Shown here: piece by piece, positions 26,361 to 34,142 of the stretch
Layout of the letters: each line of letters starts with the position of its first letter
Numbering within the stretch: position 1 is the first letter of the stretch
Assembly (NCBI RefSeq): GCF_000758525.1
Contig: NZ_CP009241.1
Coordinates: 4,650,001-4,714,000, forward strand
Length of the DNA: 64,000 nucleotides
Reading direction: 5' to 3'
Source: Paenibacillus sp. FSL H7-0357
GTDB taxonomy: Bacteria; Bacillota; Bacilli; Paenibacillales; Paenibacillaceae
The notes under the pieces: generated by a model
Told to the model about the DNA's origin: nothing
Databases searched by the model: none
The model's input: the letters and a program-made list of their open reading frames with translations, nothing else
Program-made: the position numbers and the translations under genes

Positions 26361-27236
26361 ATGTTAACAGAAGAACAGATTTATGGAATCTATGTTCCCG
26401 TGGTAACCCCGTTCAATGCAGCTGGCGAGATTGATCTGGAATCATATCAGCGTTATGTGAACAACATCATCAAGAACAATATTCATGGTCTGGTCGTCAA
26501 TGGAACCACTGGAGAATCGCCGACAGTCAACATACAGGAATTACAGACTCTCGTGGATGCATCACGGGAATTATTGAAATCGAGCCCGGTCCCGCTGGTG
26601 GTCGGTACAGGCACTAACGATACGGCCTCCACTATAGCCCGCACTGAGTTGGCTGCCAATTCAGGTGCTGATGCTGTGCTCGTGGTCGTCCCTTATTACA
26701 GCCGCCCTTCCCAGCAAGGCATTATTGAGCATTTCCGCAAAGCCGCCGAAGTGGGCATTCCGGTCATCGCCTATGATATCCCGGGCCGCGCCGGAGTCGG
26801 CATGTCGGTCGATACCGCACGCACCATCCTTGAGATGAATAACGTAGTAGGTTTAAAAGACTGCTCCGGCTCTCCGCTGCTTGTCTCCGAGCTGTCCCGG
26901 CTGGGATCGAAGCCGGTGCTGTGCGGCGACGACCTGCAGTTCCTGCATATGCTGGGCTGCGGAGCCGCCGGGGGCATGCTGGCCTCGGCCAACGTGCATA
27001 CCGCGAAGTTCCTCGGTATCTACGAGCAGTTCAAAGCCGGGCAGACCGCTGAAGCTACAGCAGCGTTCGACCAGTTGCTGCCGCTGATGAAGCTGCTCTT
27101 CAAGGAGTCCAACCCGGCTCCGATCAAATGGCTGCTTAGCGCCTACGGAGAGATTTCCTCTGATACGCTCCGCTTACCGATGACCTCGATCAGCTCTGAG
27201 CTGCGTGAAGAACTTGGGGCTTATCTGGCCGGATAA
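26361..27236 (+). CDS. Dihydrodipicolinate synthase-family protein (second dapA-like gene)
   Basis: A 291-residue class I aldolase of the DapA/NAL family. Schiff-base Lys is in NNVVGLKDCSG, the GTTGES loop carries the substrate-binding Thr pair, catalytic Tyr is in AYDIPGRAG, and a conserved Tyr in VPYYSRP. YDIPGRAG differs from the usual YNVPxRT found in the dapA at 56312, so the substrate may not be aspartate semialdehyde and pyruvate. A LysR gene is divergent. TTTGGAGGA is 9-10 bases before the ATG. Either a regulated second DHDPS or another pyruvate-dependent lyase. Confidence 0.85.
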   Translation: MLTEEQIYGIYVPVVTPFNAAGEIDLESYQRYVNNIIKNNIHGLVVNGTTGESPTVNIQELQTLVDASRELLKSSPVPLVVGTGTNDTASTIARTELAANSGADAVLVVVPYYSRPSQQGIIEHFRKAAEVGIPVIAYDIPGRAGVGMSVDTARTILEMNNVVGLKDCSGSPLLVSELSRLGSKPVLCGDDLQFLHMLGCGAAGGMLASANVHTAKFLGIYEQFKAGQTAEATAAFDQLLPLMKLLFKESNPAPIKWLLSAYGEISSDTLRLPMTSISSELREELGAYLAG

Positions 27237-27265
27237 CACCTGAATCCATAACCGGTTATTTACAC

Positions 27266-27319
27266 ATAACAACAACCGCTACGGTACAGTCACAGACTGT
27301 CCAAGGCGGTTGTTGTTAT
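27266..27319. terminator. Long hairpin after the dapA-like gene
   Basis: ATAACAACAACCGC and GCGGTTGTTGTTAT form a 14-bp perfect stem with an inner GGTACAGT/ACTGTCC stem. There is no T run, so termination is inferred from position. Confidence 0.5.
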
Positions 27320-27347
27320 GACTACCATTTTCAGCGTAGTCTAGGTA

Positions 27348-27761
27348 TTATTGATTGTCCGCTGCCACCGGATTAACCGCAAAAATAGAATGAATGTTGC
27401 CTTCCGGATCTGCGAAGAAACCCGTGGTATGCCCCCAAGACATCGACTTCGGTGCAGTGATCCCTGCAGCTCCTTTTGAAATAAGCTCCTCATACATCGT
27501 GCGGACAGCCTCCGGTGAATCACATTCGAAGTTAAGCTCGAAGGCTTGCCCTTTACGCTCTTCTATAAAGGAATAATGACCGTTTGTGTTATCCGCCATC
27601 AATGGTGTTGAACAAATCGCAAGGCGAATGCCGCCATTCACAAATTCAGCATAATGGTTTTCTTCAACAACGGTCTTAAATCCGAGTACATCACGATAAA
27701 AGCTAGTCAATCTAGGAACATCATGCGCCAAAACTGTAATTCCTTCTAATTTCAATCTCAT
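27348..27761 (-). CDS. VOC-family (glyoxalase/bleomycin-resistance fold) protein
   Basis: A 137-residue vicinal-oxygen-chelate protein with two beta-alpha-beta-beta-beta modules: GITVLAHDVPRLTSFYRDVLGFKTVVEENHYAEFVNGGIRLAI and FELNFECDSPEAVRTMYEELISKGAAGITAPKSMSWGHTTGFFADPEGNIHSIF. The family contains metal-dependent lyases, dioxygenases and drug-binding proteins; nothing here selects among them. ATG at 27761 is preceded by GAGGTGGAATT. The next gene upstream (SnoaL-like) is on the same strand 48 bases away and could be co-transcribed. Confidence 0.8.
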   Translation of the reverse strand: MRLKLEGITVLAHDVPRLTSFYRDVLGFKTVVEENHYAEFVNGGIRLAICSTPLMADNTNGHYSFIEERKGQAFELNFECDSPEAVRTMYEELISKGAAGITAPKSMSWGHTTGFFADPEGNIHSIFAVNPVAADNQ

Positions 27762-27809
27762 ACTCCCAATTCCACCTCTTCTGAGATATGCAACTGTTTT
27801 ATAATGCTT

Positions 27810-28193
27810 TTAACCATAATCTTCAATCAATGCTATTTTTCCATTTTTAATTTCAAATACCGACTTCCCTTTTAGTTGAAGTGTATCTCCAGTCTTTAAT
27901 CCATTAGGTAAATCAACAGCCAGTATTGCTTCATAATCAATTTGTATTTCTACTCTGTCATCTACAGCGCTGTAATGGGTAATGGTCTGACGACGATTAG
28001 AGAAAACCTGTAAAGACTTTTCTGCCAATTCTTTAAACTCTTGAATTCCCCTGGTCTCTGTCGTGATTCCACCATTGGAAAAATCTTTAAACAATATATC
28101 AGAATCTAAAAGTCTAACCATGCCCTCGACATCAAACGCATTGTAGGCCTCAACATAATTATCAATGATTGCTTGGTTTTCTCCACTAATCAT
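27810..28193 (-). CDS. SnoaL/NTF2-like protein
   Basis: A 127-residue small alpha+beta-barrel protein: helical start NQAIIDNYVEAYNAFDVEGMVRLLDSDILFKDFSNG, then strands VEIQIDYEAILAVDLPNG and QLKGKSVFEIKNGKIALIEDYG. Such NTF2-fold proteins are isomerases, cyclases or ligand-binding proteins; function unassigned. ATG 28193 is chosen over 28199 because GAGGAG is 7 bases before the former and 1 base before the latter. More AT-rich than the flanking core genes. Confidence 0.78.
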   Translation of the reverse strand: MISGENQAIIDNYVEAYNAFDVEGMVRLLDSDILFKDFSNGGITTETRGIQEFKELAEKSLQVFSNRRQTITHYSAVDDRVEIQIDYEAILAVDLPNGLKTGDTLQLKGKSVFEIKNGKIALIEDYG

Positions 28194-28318
28194 AGTCATA
28201 CTCCTCTCTTAGATTGTACTCTATCCATATTCTTCAGGATGGATAGTTTTACCTTTATTTGCTGTCTCGTGAAGCTTCTGAATCGGATAGCAAGCTGCCT
28301 TTACTCGTCGATACCAAT

Positions 28319-28367
28319 AAAAAAGCGGAAGTCATGGCGAAATAAAGCCCTAGACTACCGCTTTTTT
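28319..28367. terminator. Bidirectional terminator
   Basis: AAAAAAGCGG...CCGCTTTTTT with an inner AAGTC/GACT-type imperfect stem. On the minus strand it follows the small gene at 28414-28578. Confidence 0.7.
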
Positions 28368-28413
28368 GTGTAACTGACGAGACTCGCAAGCTTAACAACA
28401 AATTTACTCAGCT

Positions 28414-28578
28414 TCACTTAGAACCATCTTTAAAATGAAAATGTTCATGGTGGATCCCGTCCATACCAACCAATTTACCACTCTTTTTATGATAGTATGC
28501 GAAGCTATAATTTATCGGCATTCGAAGTAATTGATAATTATCAACGACGAAAATTCCCCAGACAAATTCATCTATCAC
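28414..28578 (-). CDS. Small hypothetical protein, 54 aa
   Basis: A small gene seen by reading the gap: GTG at 28578 preceded by AGGTGAGG (5 bases), then a 54-residue frame beginning MIDEFVWGIFVVDNYQLLRMP, continuing INYSFAYYHKKSGKLVGMDGI and ending HHEHFHFKDGSK. The sequence is protein-like, with an aromatic-rich core and a His-rich end (HHEHFHF) that could bind metal. It has its own terminator at 28319-28367 and is separated from the helicase gene by another terminator. No family was recognised; it could also be the surviving tail of a larger gene. Confidence 0.6.
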   Translation of the reverse strand: MIDEFVWGIFVVDNYQLLRMPINYSFAYYHKKSGKLVGMDGIHHEHFHFKDGSK

Positions 28579-28641
28579 ATACCTCACCTCTCTTACTGCA
28601 GTTTAGCCTACAGCTTCGGAAAACAGAACTCATAACGCACA

Positions 28642-28672
28642 AAAAACAGCCTCCCGCTCAGGGAAGGCTGCA
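28642..28672 (-). terminator. Terminator of the DEAD-box helicase gene
   Basis: CAGCCTTCCC-TGAG-CGGGAGGCTG hairpin followed by TTTTTT on the minus strand, just after the helicase stop codon. Confidence 0.85.
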
Positions 28673-28693
28673 GTCTAATCTATAAGCATCCGT

Positions 28694-30271
28694 TTATTGC
28701 GATCTGCCCGCTTTGGCTGCAGGTCTGCCGCCTGGGCGGCTGCTGTGGTTGTTACCGGGTCTGCCGCCTTGGCTGCCGGCAGGTCTGCTGTTCTGTCCGG
28801 TACCAGCCCGTTCGCCAGGTCTGCCGCTATAGCCGCCTGGGCGGCTGCTAGCACTTGCTCCGCTGCCGTTTCCTCCGCTTGCTCTGCCGCTAGAACCAGC
28901 TCCACCGGCCGAAGCGCTCCCGGGTCTTGCACCCGCTCCTGCTTGATGAGCCGATTCCCCGTTCAGTCTGCTGCCCTGGCCGCTGTTCTTGCTTCCGCCG
29001 GAAGTGCTGCCTGAACGGTTGCCCTGTGTGAACCATTCCGACTTTGGCTTGCGCGCCGGATTGGTCTTCGCCTTGGCTGCCGGCTTCGCCGGAGCTTTTG
29101 CCGGGCGTTCATTCAGCAGAGCCTGTGCGCTCTTAGACATCGGATACGCATGGTCCTTAACTTCAGGTATCGTCTTGCCGATCAGCTTCTGAATATCCTT
29201 GAGGTACGGGATCTCTTCGGCCTCACAAAGAGAAATGGCGATTCCGCTCATACCGGCACGGCCTGTACGGCCGATACGGTGGACATAAGTTTCCGGAATA
29301 TTCGGCAGGTTGAAGTTGATGACATGCGACAGCTCGTCAATATCAATTCCCCGGGCGGCAATGTCTGTAGCAACAAGCACGCGGGTAGCTCCGCTTTTGA
29401 AGTTACGCAGCGCATTTTGCCGGTCATTCTGGGATTTGTTGCCGTGAATCGCTTGAGCAGTAATATTAATCCGCGTCAAATCACGGGTAACCCGGTCAGC
29501 ACCACGTTTGGTGCGGGTAAAGACTAGTGCCGAGACAATCGATTTGTCCTGAAGAAGGCGGTTTAATTGATTCTGCTTGTTGCCGTTCTCCAGCAGATAG
29601 ATCGACTGCTCGATTCTGTCCACGGTGGAGGAAACTGGTGTAATCTCGATTTTCACCGGGTTCACCAGTAGTGTTTTAATCAAATTCGAAATTTCTGTCG
29701 GCATCGTAGCCGAGAAGAATAATGTTTGTTTTTTGCTTGGCATTTTGGCGATAATCCGCTTCACGTCATGAATGAAGCCCATGTCCAGCATGCGGTCCGC
29801 TTCATCCAGTACAAGAATCTGCACATACTGCAGGTCAACATGCTTCTGGGTAATCAGGTCGATGAGCCGGCCTGGCGTGGCAATCAGGATATCCGCACCC
29901 TGGCTTAATGCCCGCTCCTGAGCTTTTTGCGATACACCGCCAACAATAGCTGTTGAACGGATACTGGTGAATTTGCTGTAAGCCTGGATATTTTCCGAGA
30001 TTTGCAGTGCAAGCTCTCTTGTCGGTGTGAGAATCAGCGAACGAATCCGGCGTCTGCCGCCGGTTGCAGAAGGCTGCTGGCTTAGCAGCTGAATAATCGG
30101 CAAGGAAAAAGCGGCTGTTTTGCCTGTTCCGGTCTGTGCGCAGCCGAGAACGTCTCTGCCGGCCAAAGCCGCGGGAATGGACTCCTCCTGAATGGGGGTG
30201 GGTGATGTATAATTTTCTTGGCTTAACGCCTTGAGGATCGCTGGGATCAAATTCAAATCATTAAAAGTCAT
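28694..30271 (-). CDS. DEAD-box ATP-dependent RNA helicase with Gly/Arg/Ser-rich tail
   Basis: A 525-residue RNA helicase. The Q motif is TPIQEESIPAAL, motif I AQTGTGKT, Ia PTRELALQI, II DEAD, III SAT, and VI HRIGRTGRAG. The core occupies residues 1 to about 375. The last 120 residues are low complexity (repeated SRPGG, GRP, GNNHSSRPGGRP), an RGG-like tail as in RhlE/CshA-type helicases that binds RNA nonspecifically and may promote condensates or degradosome contact. It probably remodels rRNA or mRNA, especially in the cold. AAGGAGACA lies before the ATG. Monocistronic. The exact orthologue (cshA, cshB, rhlE) is not decided. Confidence 0.9.
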   Translation of the reverse strand: MTFNDLNLIPAILKALSQENYTSPTPIQEESIPAALAGRDVLGCAQTGTGKTAAFSLPIIQLLSQQPSATGGRRRIRSLILTPTRELALQISENIQAYSKFTSIRSTAIVGGVSQKAQERALSQGADILIATPGRLIDLITQKHVDLQYVQILVLDEADRMLDMGFIHDVKRIIAKMPSKKQTLFFSATMPTEISNLIKTLLVNPVKIEITPVSSTVDRIEQSIYLLENGNKQNQLNRLLQDKSIVSALVFTRTKRGADRVTRDLTRINITAQAIHGNKSQNDRQNALRNFKSGATRVLVATDIAARGIDIDELSHVINFNLPNIPETYVHRIGRTGRAGMSGIAISLCEAEEIPYLKDIQKLIGKTIPEVKDHAYPMSKSAQALLNERPAKAPAKPAAKAKTNPARKPKSEWFTQGNRSGSTSGGSKNSGQGSRLNGESAHQAGAGARPGSASAGGAGSSGRASGGNGSGASASSRPGGYSGRPGERAGTGQNSRPAGSQGGRPGNNHSSRPGGRPAAKAGRSQ

Positions 30272-30558
30272 GTTGTCTCCTTAATTTTAAATACATATAT
30301 TATCAATCAGGTAACTGCTGTACCTTGTTTGCAGCGTCTCCACATAGCGCTCATCAAAGTCATAACACATAATGATAACACAAATTGAACAATAAGAGAA
30401 ACATCAGCAGAAATTTTTTGTTAGTCCTAGTGTACCACCATCCATTCCTTTCACGCCTTTTATTCCATCAGCAAAGCAGGGTTGTTCAGATTTGGTTTAG
30501 ATTGCTGGTGTACAGTAATCATGCAAATCACAAATGACGCAAAGGAGCGCTTTGAATT

Positions 30559-30723
30559 ATGGGTAAAAAAAGAACAGCAAATCCATCATTATGCACATTC
30601 CCCAACTGTTCAGCGAGACATTATGCAAAGGGCTATTGCAAGAAGCACTATAGCAATGAATGGTATAAAAACCGCGCCGCCGCCAAACTCAGCCAGACTT
30701 TGCTCGAAGAACGCACTCCGTAG
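30559..30723 (+). CDS. Small zinc-finger-like protein, 54 aa
   Basis: A small gene in the gap after the helicase: ATG at 30559, AAAGGAG 11 bases upstream, 54 residues beginning MGKKRTANPSLCTFPNC. It contains Cys12-x4-Cys17-x9-Cys27-x2-His30 in LCTFPNCSARHYAKGYCKKHY. The C-x4-C...(A)KG.C..HY pattern is that of a small zinc knuckle often found at the start of HNH endonucleases and as free small proteins in Firmicutes. The C-terminus (NEWYKNRAAAKLSQTLLEERTP) is helical. Nucleic-acid binding is inferred. A longer overlapping frame (30482-30823) lacks these features and is rejected. Confidence 0.72.
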   Translation: MGKKRTANPSLCTFPNCSARHYAKGYCKKHYSNEWYKNRAAAKLSQTLLEERTP

Positions 30724-30831
30724 GAACCATCGTAAACACTGTAGTTATAACAAAATAACCACTTTCTCATCTCACTTACCCACTACCCTCAACTCCAAGT
30801 ATCATCCTAAACGCATAAAATAACAGAACAT

Positions 30832-30857
30832 AAAAAAGCGGAGGATCGCTCCTCCGC
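30832..30857 (-). terminator. Terminator of pduL
   Basis: GCGGAGG-AGCGAT-CCTCCGC hairpin followed by TTTTTT on the minus strand, 26 bases beyond the pduL stop. Confidence 0.85.
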
Positions 30858-30882
30858 GTCTTGACCTGCTTATAAATAAATA

Positions 30883-31455
30883 CTAATCTACAATTTCAGC
30901 TGTGTCGCCGTTGTTGGCACCTGCAGCATTGGCTTCGTCGGTGTCGATATGCATATCAAGCGCAAAATTGTCCGATACGCGGGCAAGAACATTTTCCAGT
31001 ACCAAGCCGCGTTCGCCGCCCAGACGTACTTTTAGAAGCTGCTTGTCGGCGATGCCCCAAGCTTCTGCTTCAGAAGTGTGGAAGTGAATGTGACGTGCAG
31101 CAATAATTACGCCAGTCTCCAGTTCTACTTCACCGGCTGGTCCCTTAAGGGTAATGCCCGGTGTGCCTTCGATATGTCCGGATTCACGGACAGGTGCTTT
31201 CACGCCGAGGCTGAAAGAATCTGTGCGGGAAATCTCCAGCTGTGATGCCGGACGGACAGGTCCTAGAATTCTTACTTTGTCGAATTTACCTTTGGTGCCG
31301 ATTACTGCTACTTGCTCGTTAGCTGCGAATTGTCCGGTTTGGGAGAGCGGTTTGAACTCAGTCAGTTGATAACCTGCGCCAAACAACGCTTCCACATGCT
31401 CTTGCGTAAGGTGAATATGTCTAGCCGACACACCTACGGGTACAGTCTTGCTCAT
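30883..31455 (-). CDS. pduL: Phosphate propanoyltransferase PduL
   Basis: A 190-residue PduL-type phosphotransacylase interconverting acyl-CoA and acyl-phosphate (propionyl or acetyl). Two beta-barrel halves carry the zinc-binding His motifs GVSARHIHLTQEH and IAARHIHFHTSEAE. Start ATG 31455 (MSKTVPVGVSARHIHL) follows AGGAGTGAC; the longer frame to 31500 adds residues without support. No microcompartment genes or encapsulation peptide are visible, so it probably serves as a free cytosolic phosphotransacetylase. Confidence 0.92.
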   Translation of the reverse strand: MSKTVPVGVSARHIHLTQEHVEALFGAGYQLTEFKPLSQTGQFAANEQVAVIGTKGKFDKVRILGPVRPASQLEISRTDSFSLGVKAPVRESGHIEGTPGITLKGPAGEVELETGVIIAARHIHFHTSEAEAWGIADKQLLKVRLGGERGLVLENVLARVSDNFALDMHIDTDEANAAGANNGDTAEIVD

Positions 31456-31530
31456 TGTAAAGTCACTCCTTGTATTTTCTCTAGTATCTGTACAAGCCAC
31501 TGAACATTATACCTCTTATTACCCAAAAAT

Positions 31531-31564
31531 AAAAAGACCCTCTGCACAATGAGAGTCCTTTTTT
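31531..31564. terminator. Hairpin between dipeptidase and pduL genes
   Basis: AAAAAGACCCTCT-N7-GAGAGTCCTTTTT, an imperfect inverted repeat with A and T runs. Its position upstream of pduL and downstream of the dipeptidase on the same strand suggests a terminator. Confidence 0.4.
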
Positions 31565-31619
31565 CGACATTTTGAGCTTTCGAAGCTGGATTGTCACGAT
31601 TTTGTCATGATCTGTTACT

Positions 31620-32597
31620 TTATGGTATTTTATGGTCATTTAATTTTGACGGCAAATGCAGGCTTAAAAAACTCCAAGCATTTTCGTACAGCCACCCCTT
31701 CACTTGATCCTCCGGATAGTAGCGGAGCAGCAGCTCAGCAAACTCGGCGTATTTTCCAGGATGCTCCAGTCCATCTACCCAGGCATCAATCCCGTCAAAA
31801 TCGGAACCAAACATCAGCTGCCTTGTGCCCCCCAGGCTGCAGACATGATCGATATGCCTTAGAAGATCATCCGCTTTGGCGTCGCCTCCATTTTTAACAA
31901 ACCAAGGAACAAAGGTAAGTCCCATCCGGCCGTCCATGGCAATCAACGCTTTGATCTGTTCATCGCTCAGATTACGCGGATGGCCGCACACAGCTGCGAC
32001 GTTGGAGTGGGAGGCAATAAACGGACGCTTGCTCCGCTCAGCCAACTCCCAGAAGCCTGCTGGGGCCAAATGAGACACATCCAGCAGCATACCGCTACTG
32101 TTACACCACTCGATCAGCTCCCGGCCTTTTTCGGTAAATCCTCCATTCCGCTGTTCGAGTACACCATCTGCAGCCCAGTTCGCATAGTTCCAGGTGACTC
32201 CAAGGAAGCGCACCCCGAGATCGAAACACAACTGAGCATAGAATAGATTCCCCTCCAGACCGTCTACGCCTTCCAGAGACAGCAGCCCCCATCTGGGGGG
32301 CACTCTAACCAGTTCCACTGCTTCCTCCTTCCAGCGCAGCCACTGAAGGCCTCCTGAGCCTAGTACTTTGCCCTGGAATAGTTCAATTTGTCCCAGCACA
32401 CTTTCAAAACTAGGTCTTCCCCTAACCGTAGACAGATAAATCGCAAAAACTTGCAGGCCGACGCCACCCGCTGCAAGCCGTTCTGCAGTTACATCAAGCC
32501 GGCTGTCCTTGTCGAAATTTAGATGGGGGGAAGCCTGCAGTTTGCTCAGAACATCACAATGGAAATCCGCCACCCGTAGTTGCTCCGCTCTTCCCAT
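31620..32597 (-). CDS. Membrane dipeptidase family (peptidase M19) protein
   Basis: A 325-residue zinc dipeptidase of the renal-dipeptidase family (TIM barrel). Metal ligands are recognisable in VADFHCDV (HxD), the Glu of LLSLEGVDGL, the His of LLDVSHLAP and the His of FIASHSNVAAVCGHPRNLSDEQI. FGSDFDGI closes the site. It may hydrolyse dipeptides including D-amino-acid ones. No signal peptide, so cytosolic. ATG with a GAGGGCGATCTC region upstream. Monocistronic by position; the physiological substrate is unknown. Confidence 0.9.
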   Translation of the reverse strand: MGRAEQLRVADFHCDVLSKLQASPHLNFDKDSRLDVTAERLAAGGVGLQVFAIYLSTVRGRPSFESVLGQIELFQGKVLGSGGLQWLRWKEEAVELVRVPPRWGLLSLEGVDGLEGNLFYAQLCFDLGVRFLGVTWNYANWAADGVLEQRNGGFTEKGRELIEWCNSSGMLLDVSHLAPAGFWELAERSKRPFIASHSNVAAVCGHPRNLSDEQIKALIAMDGRMGLTFVPWFVKNGGDAKADDLLRHIDHVCSLGGTRQLMFGSDFDGIDAWVDGLEHPGKYAEFAELLLRYYPEDQVKGWLYENAWSFLSLHLPSKLNDHKIP

Positions 32598-32703
32598 GAG
32601 ATCGCCCTCACTTTCTTACTTGTCATCCAGTTTCCGCGCACATCGCATCCAGCGCTCCTGCTTATAGTTTATGCAGAGGATGACCCGCTCTTCACCTGAA
32701 CAG

Positions 32704-32734
32704 CAAAAAACCTGTTTACATAGGTAAACAGGTT
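32704..32734 (-). terminator. Terminator of spoVS
   Basis: AACCTGTTTAC-CTAT-GTAAACAGGTT perfect 11-bp hairpin followed by TTTT on the minus strand. Confidence 0.9.
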
Positions 32735-32761
32735 CATCCCGTAAGTTCTAACATCCATTAA

Positions 32762-33022
32762 TTATCTAGGCTCTACAATGAGTTTAATCGCCGTCCGATC
32801 CTCTCCATCAATCACTATGTCAGTAAAGGCTGGAATGCAGATCAAGTCGACACCGCTTGGCGCGACAAATCCCCGGGCGATGGCAACTGCTTTGACTGCT
32901 TGGTTCAGTGCTCCTGCTCCAATAGCTTGTAGCTCGGCCGATCCACGTTCACGAAGAACACCCGCTAGTGCGCCGGCAACGGAATTCGGATTGGATTTAG
33001 CTGATACTTTTAATACATCCAT
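32762..33022 (-). CDS. spoVS: Stage V sporulation protein S
   Basis: An 86-residue Alba-like protein nearly identical in character to B. subtilis SpoVS (MDVLKVSAKSNPNSVAGALAGVLRERG...QAIGAGALNQAVKAVAIARGFVAPSGVDLICIPAFTDI...RTAIKLIVEPR). It is needed for coat assembly and for progress past stage V, and probably binds nucleic acid. GGGGAGG is 8 bases before the ATG. It follows ymdB as in B. subtilis but has its own sigma-H-like promoter and terminator. Confidence 0.97.
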   Translation of the reverse strand: MDVLKVSAKSNPNSVAGALAGVLRERGSAELQAIGAGALNQAVKAVAIARGFVAPSGVDLICIPAFTDIVIDGEDRTAIKLIVEPR

Positions 33023-33073
33023 AGTAAGTACCTCCCCTGGGAAAATGATGGTGTTCTTCCACTACTGTAGATG

Positions 33074-33102
33074 TTATTCGCGAGAGAAGAAATAATTCCT
33101 TC
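33074..33102 (-). promoter_or_regulatory. Sigma-H-type promoter of spoVS
   Basis: GAAGGAATT, 11 bases, CGCGAATAA on the minus strand, against the sigma-H consensus RNAGGAWWW-N11/12-RNNGAATWW: all defined positions match except the R in the -10. B. subtilis spoVS is known to depend on sigma-H. Confidence 0.7.
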
Positions 33103-33222
33103 TTTTTGCGGACTACTCCGGAGAAAATGGTACAAAAGTTACTCTTTTTCGATATAAAAAATATCACACTTTACCCCAAATCAGCGATTATTCCCGAAAA
33201 GCCTAATTCCTTGGTGCCCTCA

Positions 33223-34017
33223 TTAACTCATTACCCATTCATCTTCACGCAGCCGAATCTTCTCCAGACGTGTTGCCTTGCCCGTAGCCTCGTCAATCTC
33301 TGCGAATAAACCGTGCAACTGCCATTTACCTTCGTCAACCACAAATCTGGCCGGAAGCTGGGTAGTGAACTTATAGAGGACCGCATCCTTTTCCATACCC
33401 AAAATTCCTTCTCTTGAACCAACCATGCCGGCATCCGTCAGATAAGCAGTGCCTCCCGGCAGGATAACATCGTCATTGCTCTGCACATGTGTATGGGTTC
33501 CTACAACAATGGAAGCATGCCCGTCCATAAAATAGCCCATAGCGATCTTCTCGGAAGTAGCCTCGGCGTGGAAATCCACCAGAATACACTTGTGATTCCG
33601 GCGCAGCTCGTCCACAATCTCTTCGCCCACCCGAAACGGATCATCAATTGCCGGCAAAAAGGTCCGTCCTTGCAGATTGACAATCGCCAGCTCTTTGCCA
33701 TTGCCTTTAATAATCGTATATCCTCTGCCAGGTGTTCCTGCAGGGAAATTAGCCGGGCGGATGATCCGGGGCTCGTCGTCGATAAATTCGAAGATGTCCT
33801 TGTTATCCCATGTATGATTGCCCATTGTAATGCCATGAACGCCCCAGTTGAAAAATTCATTGGCAATAGCGGAAGTAATACCTCTTCCCGCTGCGGCATT
33901 TTCTCCGTTCGCAATGATTATATGCGGTTGGTATTTGTTCTTCAGCGAAGGCAGCATTTCACGCAGCGCTTTTCTGCCAGTATTGCCTACAATATCACCT
34001 ATAAATAAAACTTTAAT
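33223..34017 (-). CDS. ymdB: 2',3'-cyclic-nucleotide phosphodiesterase YmdB, apparent ATT start
   Basis: YmdB is a metallophosphoesterase that hydrolyses 2',3'-cAMP and governs biofilm versus motility in B. subtilis. From ATT at 34015-34017 (GGAGGAG 6 bases upstream) the frame gives 264 residues, the family length, beginning (M)KVLFIGDIVGNTGRKALRE with metal ligand Asp8. Glu39 (ANGENAA), the GNHTWD motif and the two His of VVGTHTHVQ then fall at family positions. The first ordinary start, ATG at 33957, would delete 20 residues including Asp8. A stop at 34030-34032 rules out an earlier start. Lies between rny and spoVS as in B. subtilis. Confidence 0.92.
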   Translation of the reverse strand: MKVLFIGDIVGNTGRKALREMLPSLKNKYQPHIIIANGENAAAGRGITSAIANEFFNWGVHGITMGNHTWDNKDIFEFIDDEPRIIRPANFPAGTPGRGYTIIKGNGKELAIVNLQGRTFLPAIDDPFRVGEEIVDELRRNHKCILVDFHAEATSEKIAMGYFMDGHASIVVGTHTHVQSNDDVILPGGTAYLTDAGMVGSREGILGMEKDAVLYKFTTQLPARFVVDEGKWQLHGLFAEIDEATGKATRLEKIRLREDEWVMS

Positions 34018-34106
34018 GTTGTTCTCCTCCTAAAAGTTTAGTGGGTTAACCCGTGCTGAATGTTCTTCGTACACATCCGGCTTCGAAAGCATATATTCTG
34101 TATGAA

Positions 34107-34131
34107 AGAAAAAAGGCCCCGCAGGGGGGCC
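34107..34131 (-). terminator. Terminator of rny
   Basis: GGCCCCCC-TGC-GGGGCC hairpin followed by TTTTTT on the minus strand, directly after the rny stop; ymdB begins about 90 bases further on. Confidence 0.8.
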
Positions 34132-34142
34132 GATTTCCTTGC

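Noticed and set aside
28675..28932. Ala-rich 85-codon frame overlapping the helicase tail
   Set aside because: Alternate frame of the low-complexity Gly/Arg/Ser tail; openness follows from base composition.
30482..30823. 113-codon plus-strand frame
   Set aside because: The overlapping 54-codon zinc-knuckle gene has the ribosome binding site and conserved-type motif; this frame has neither.
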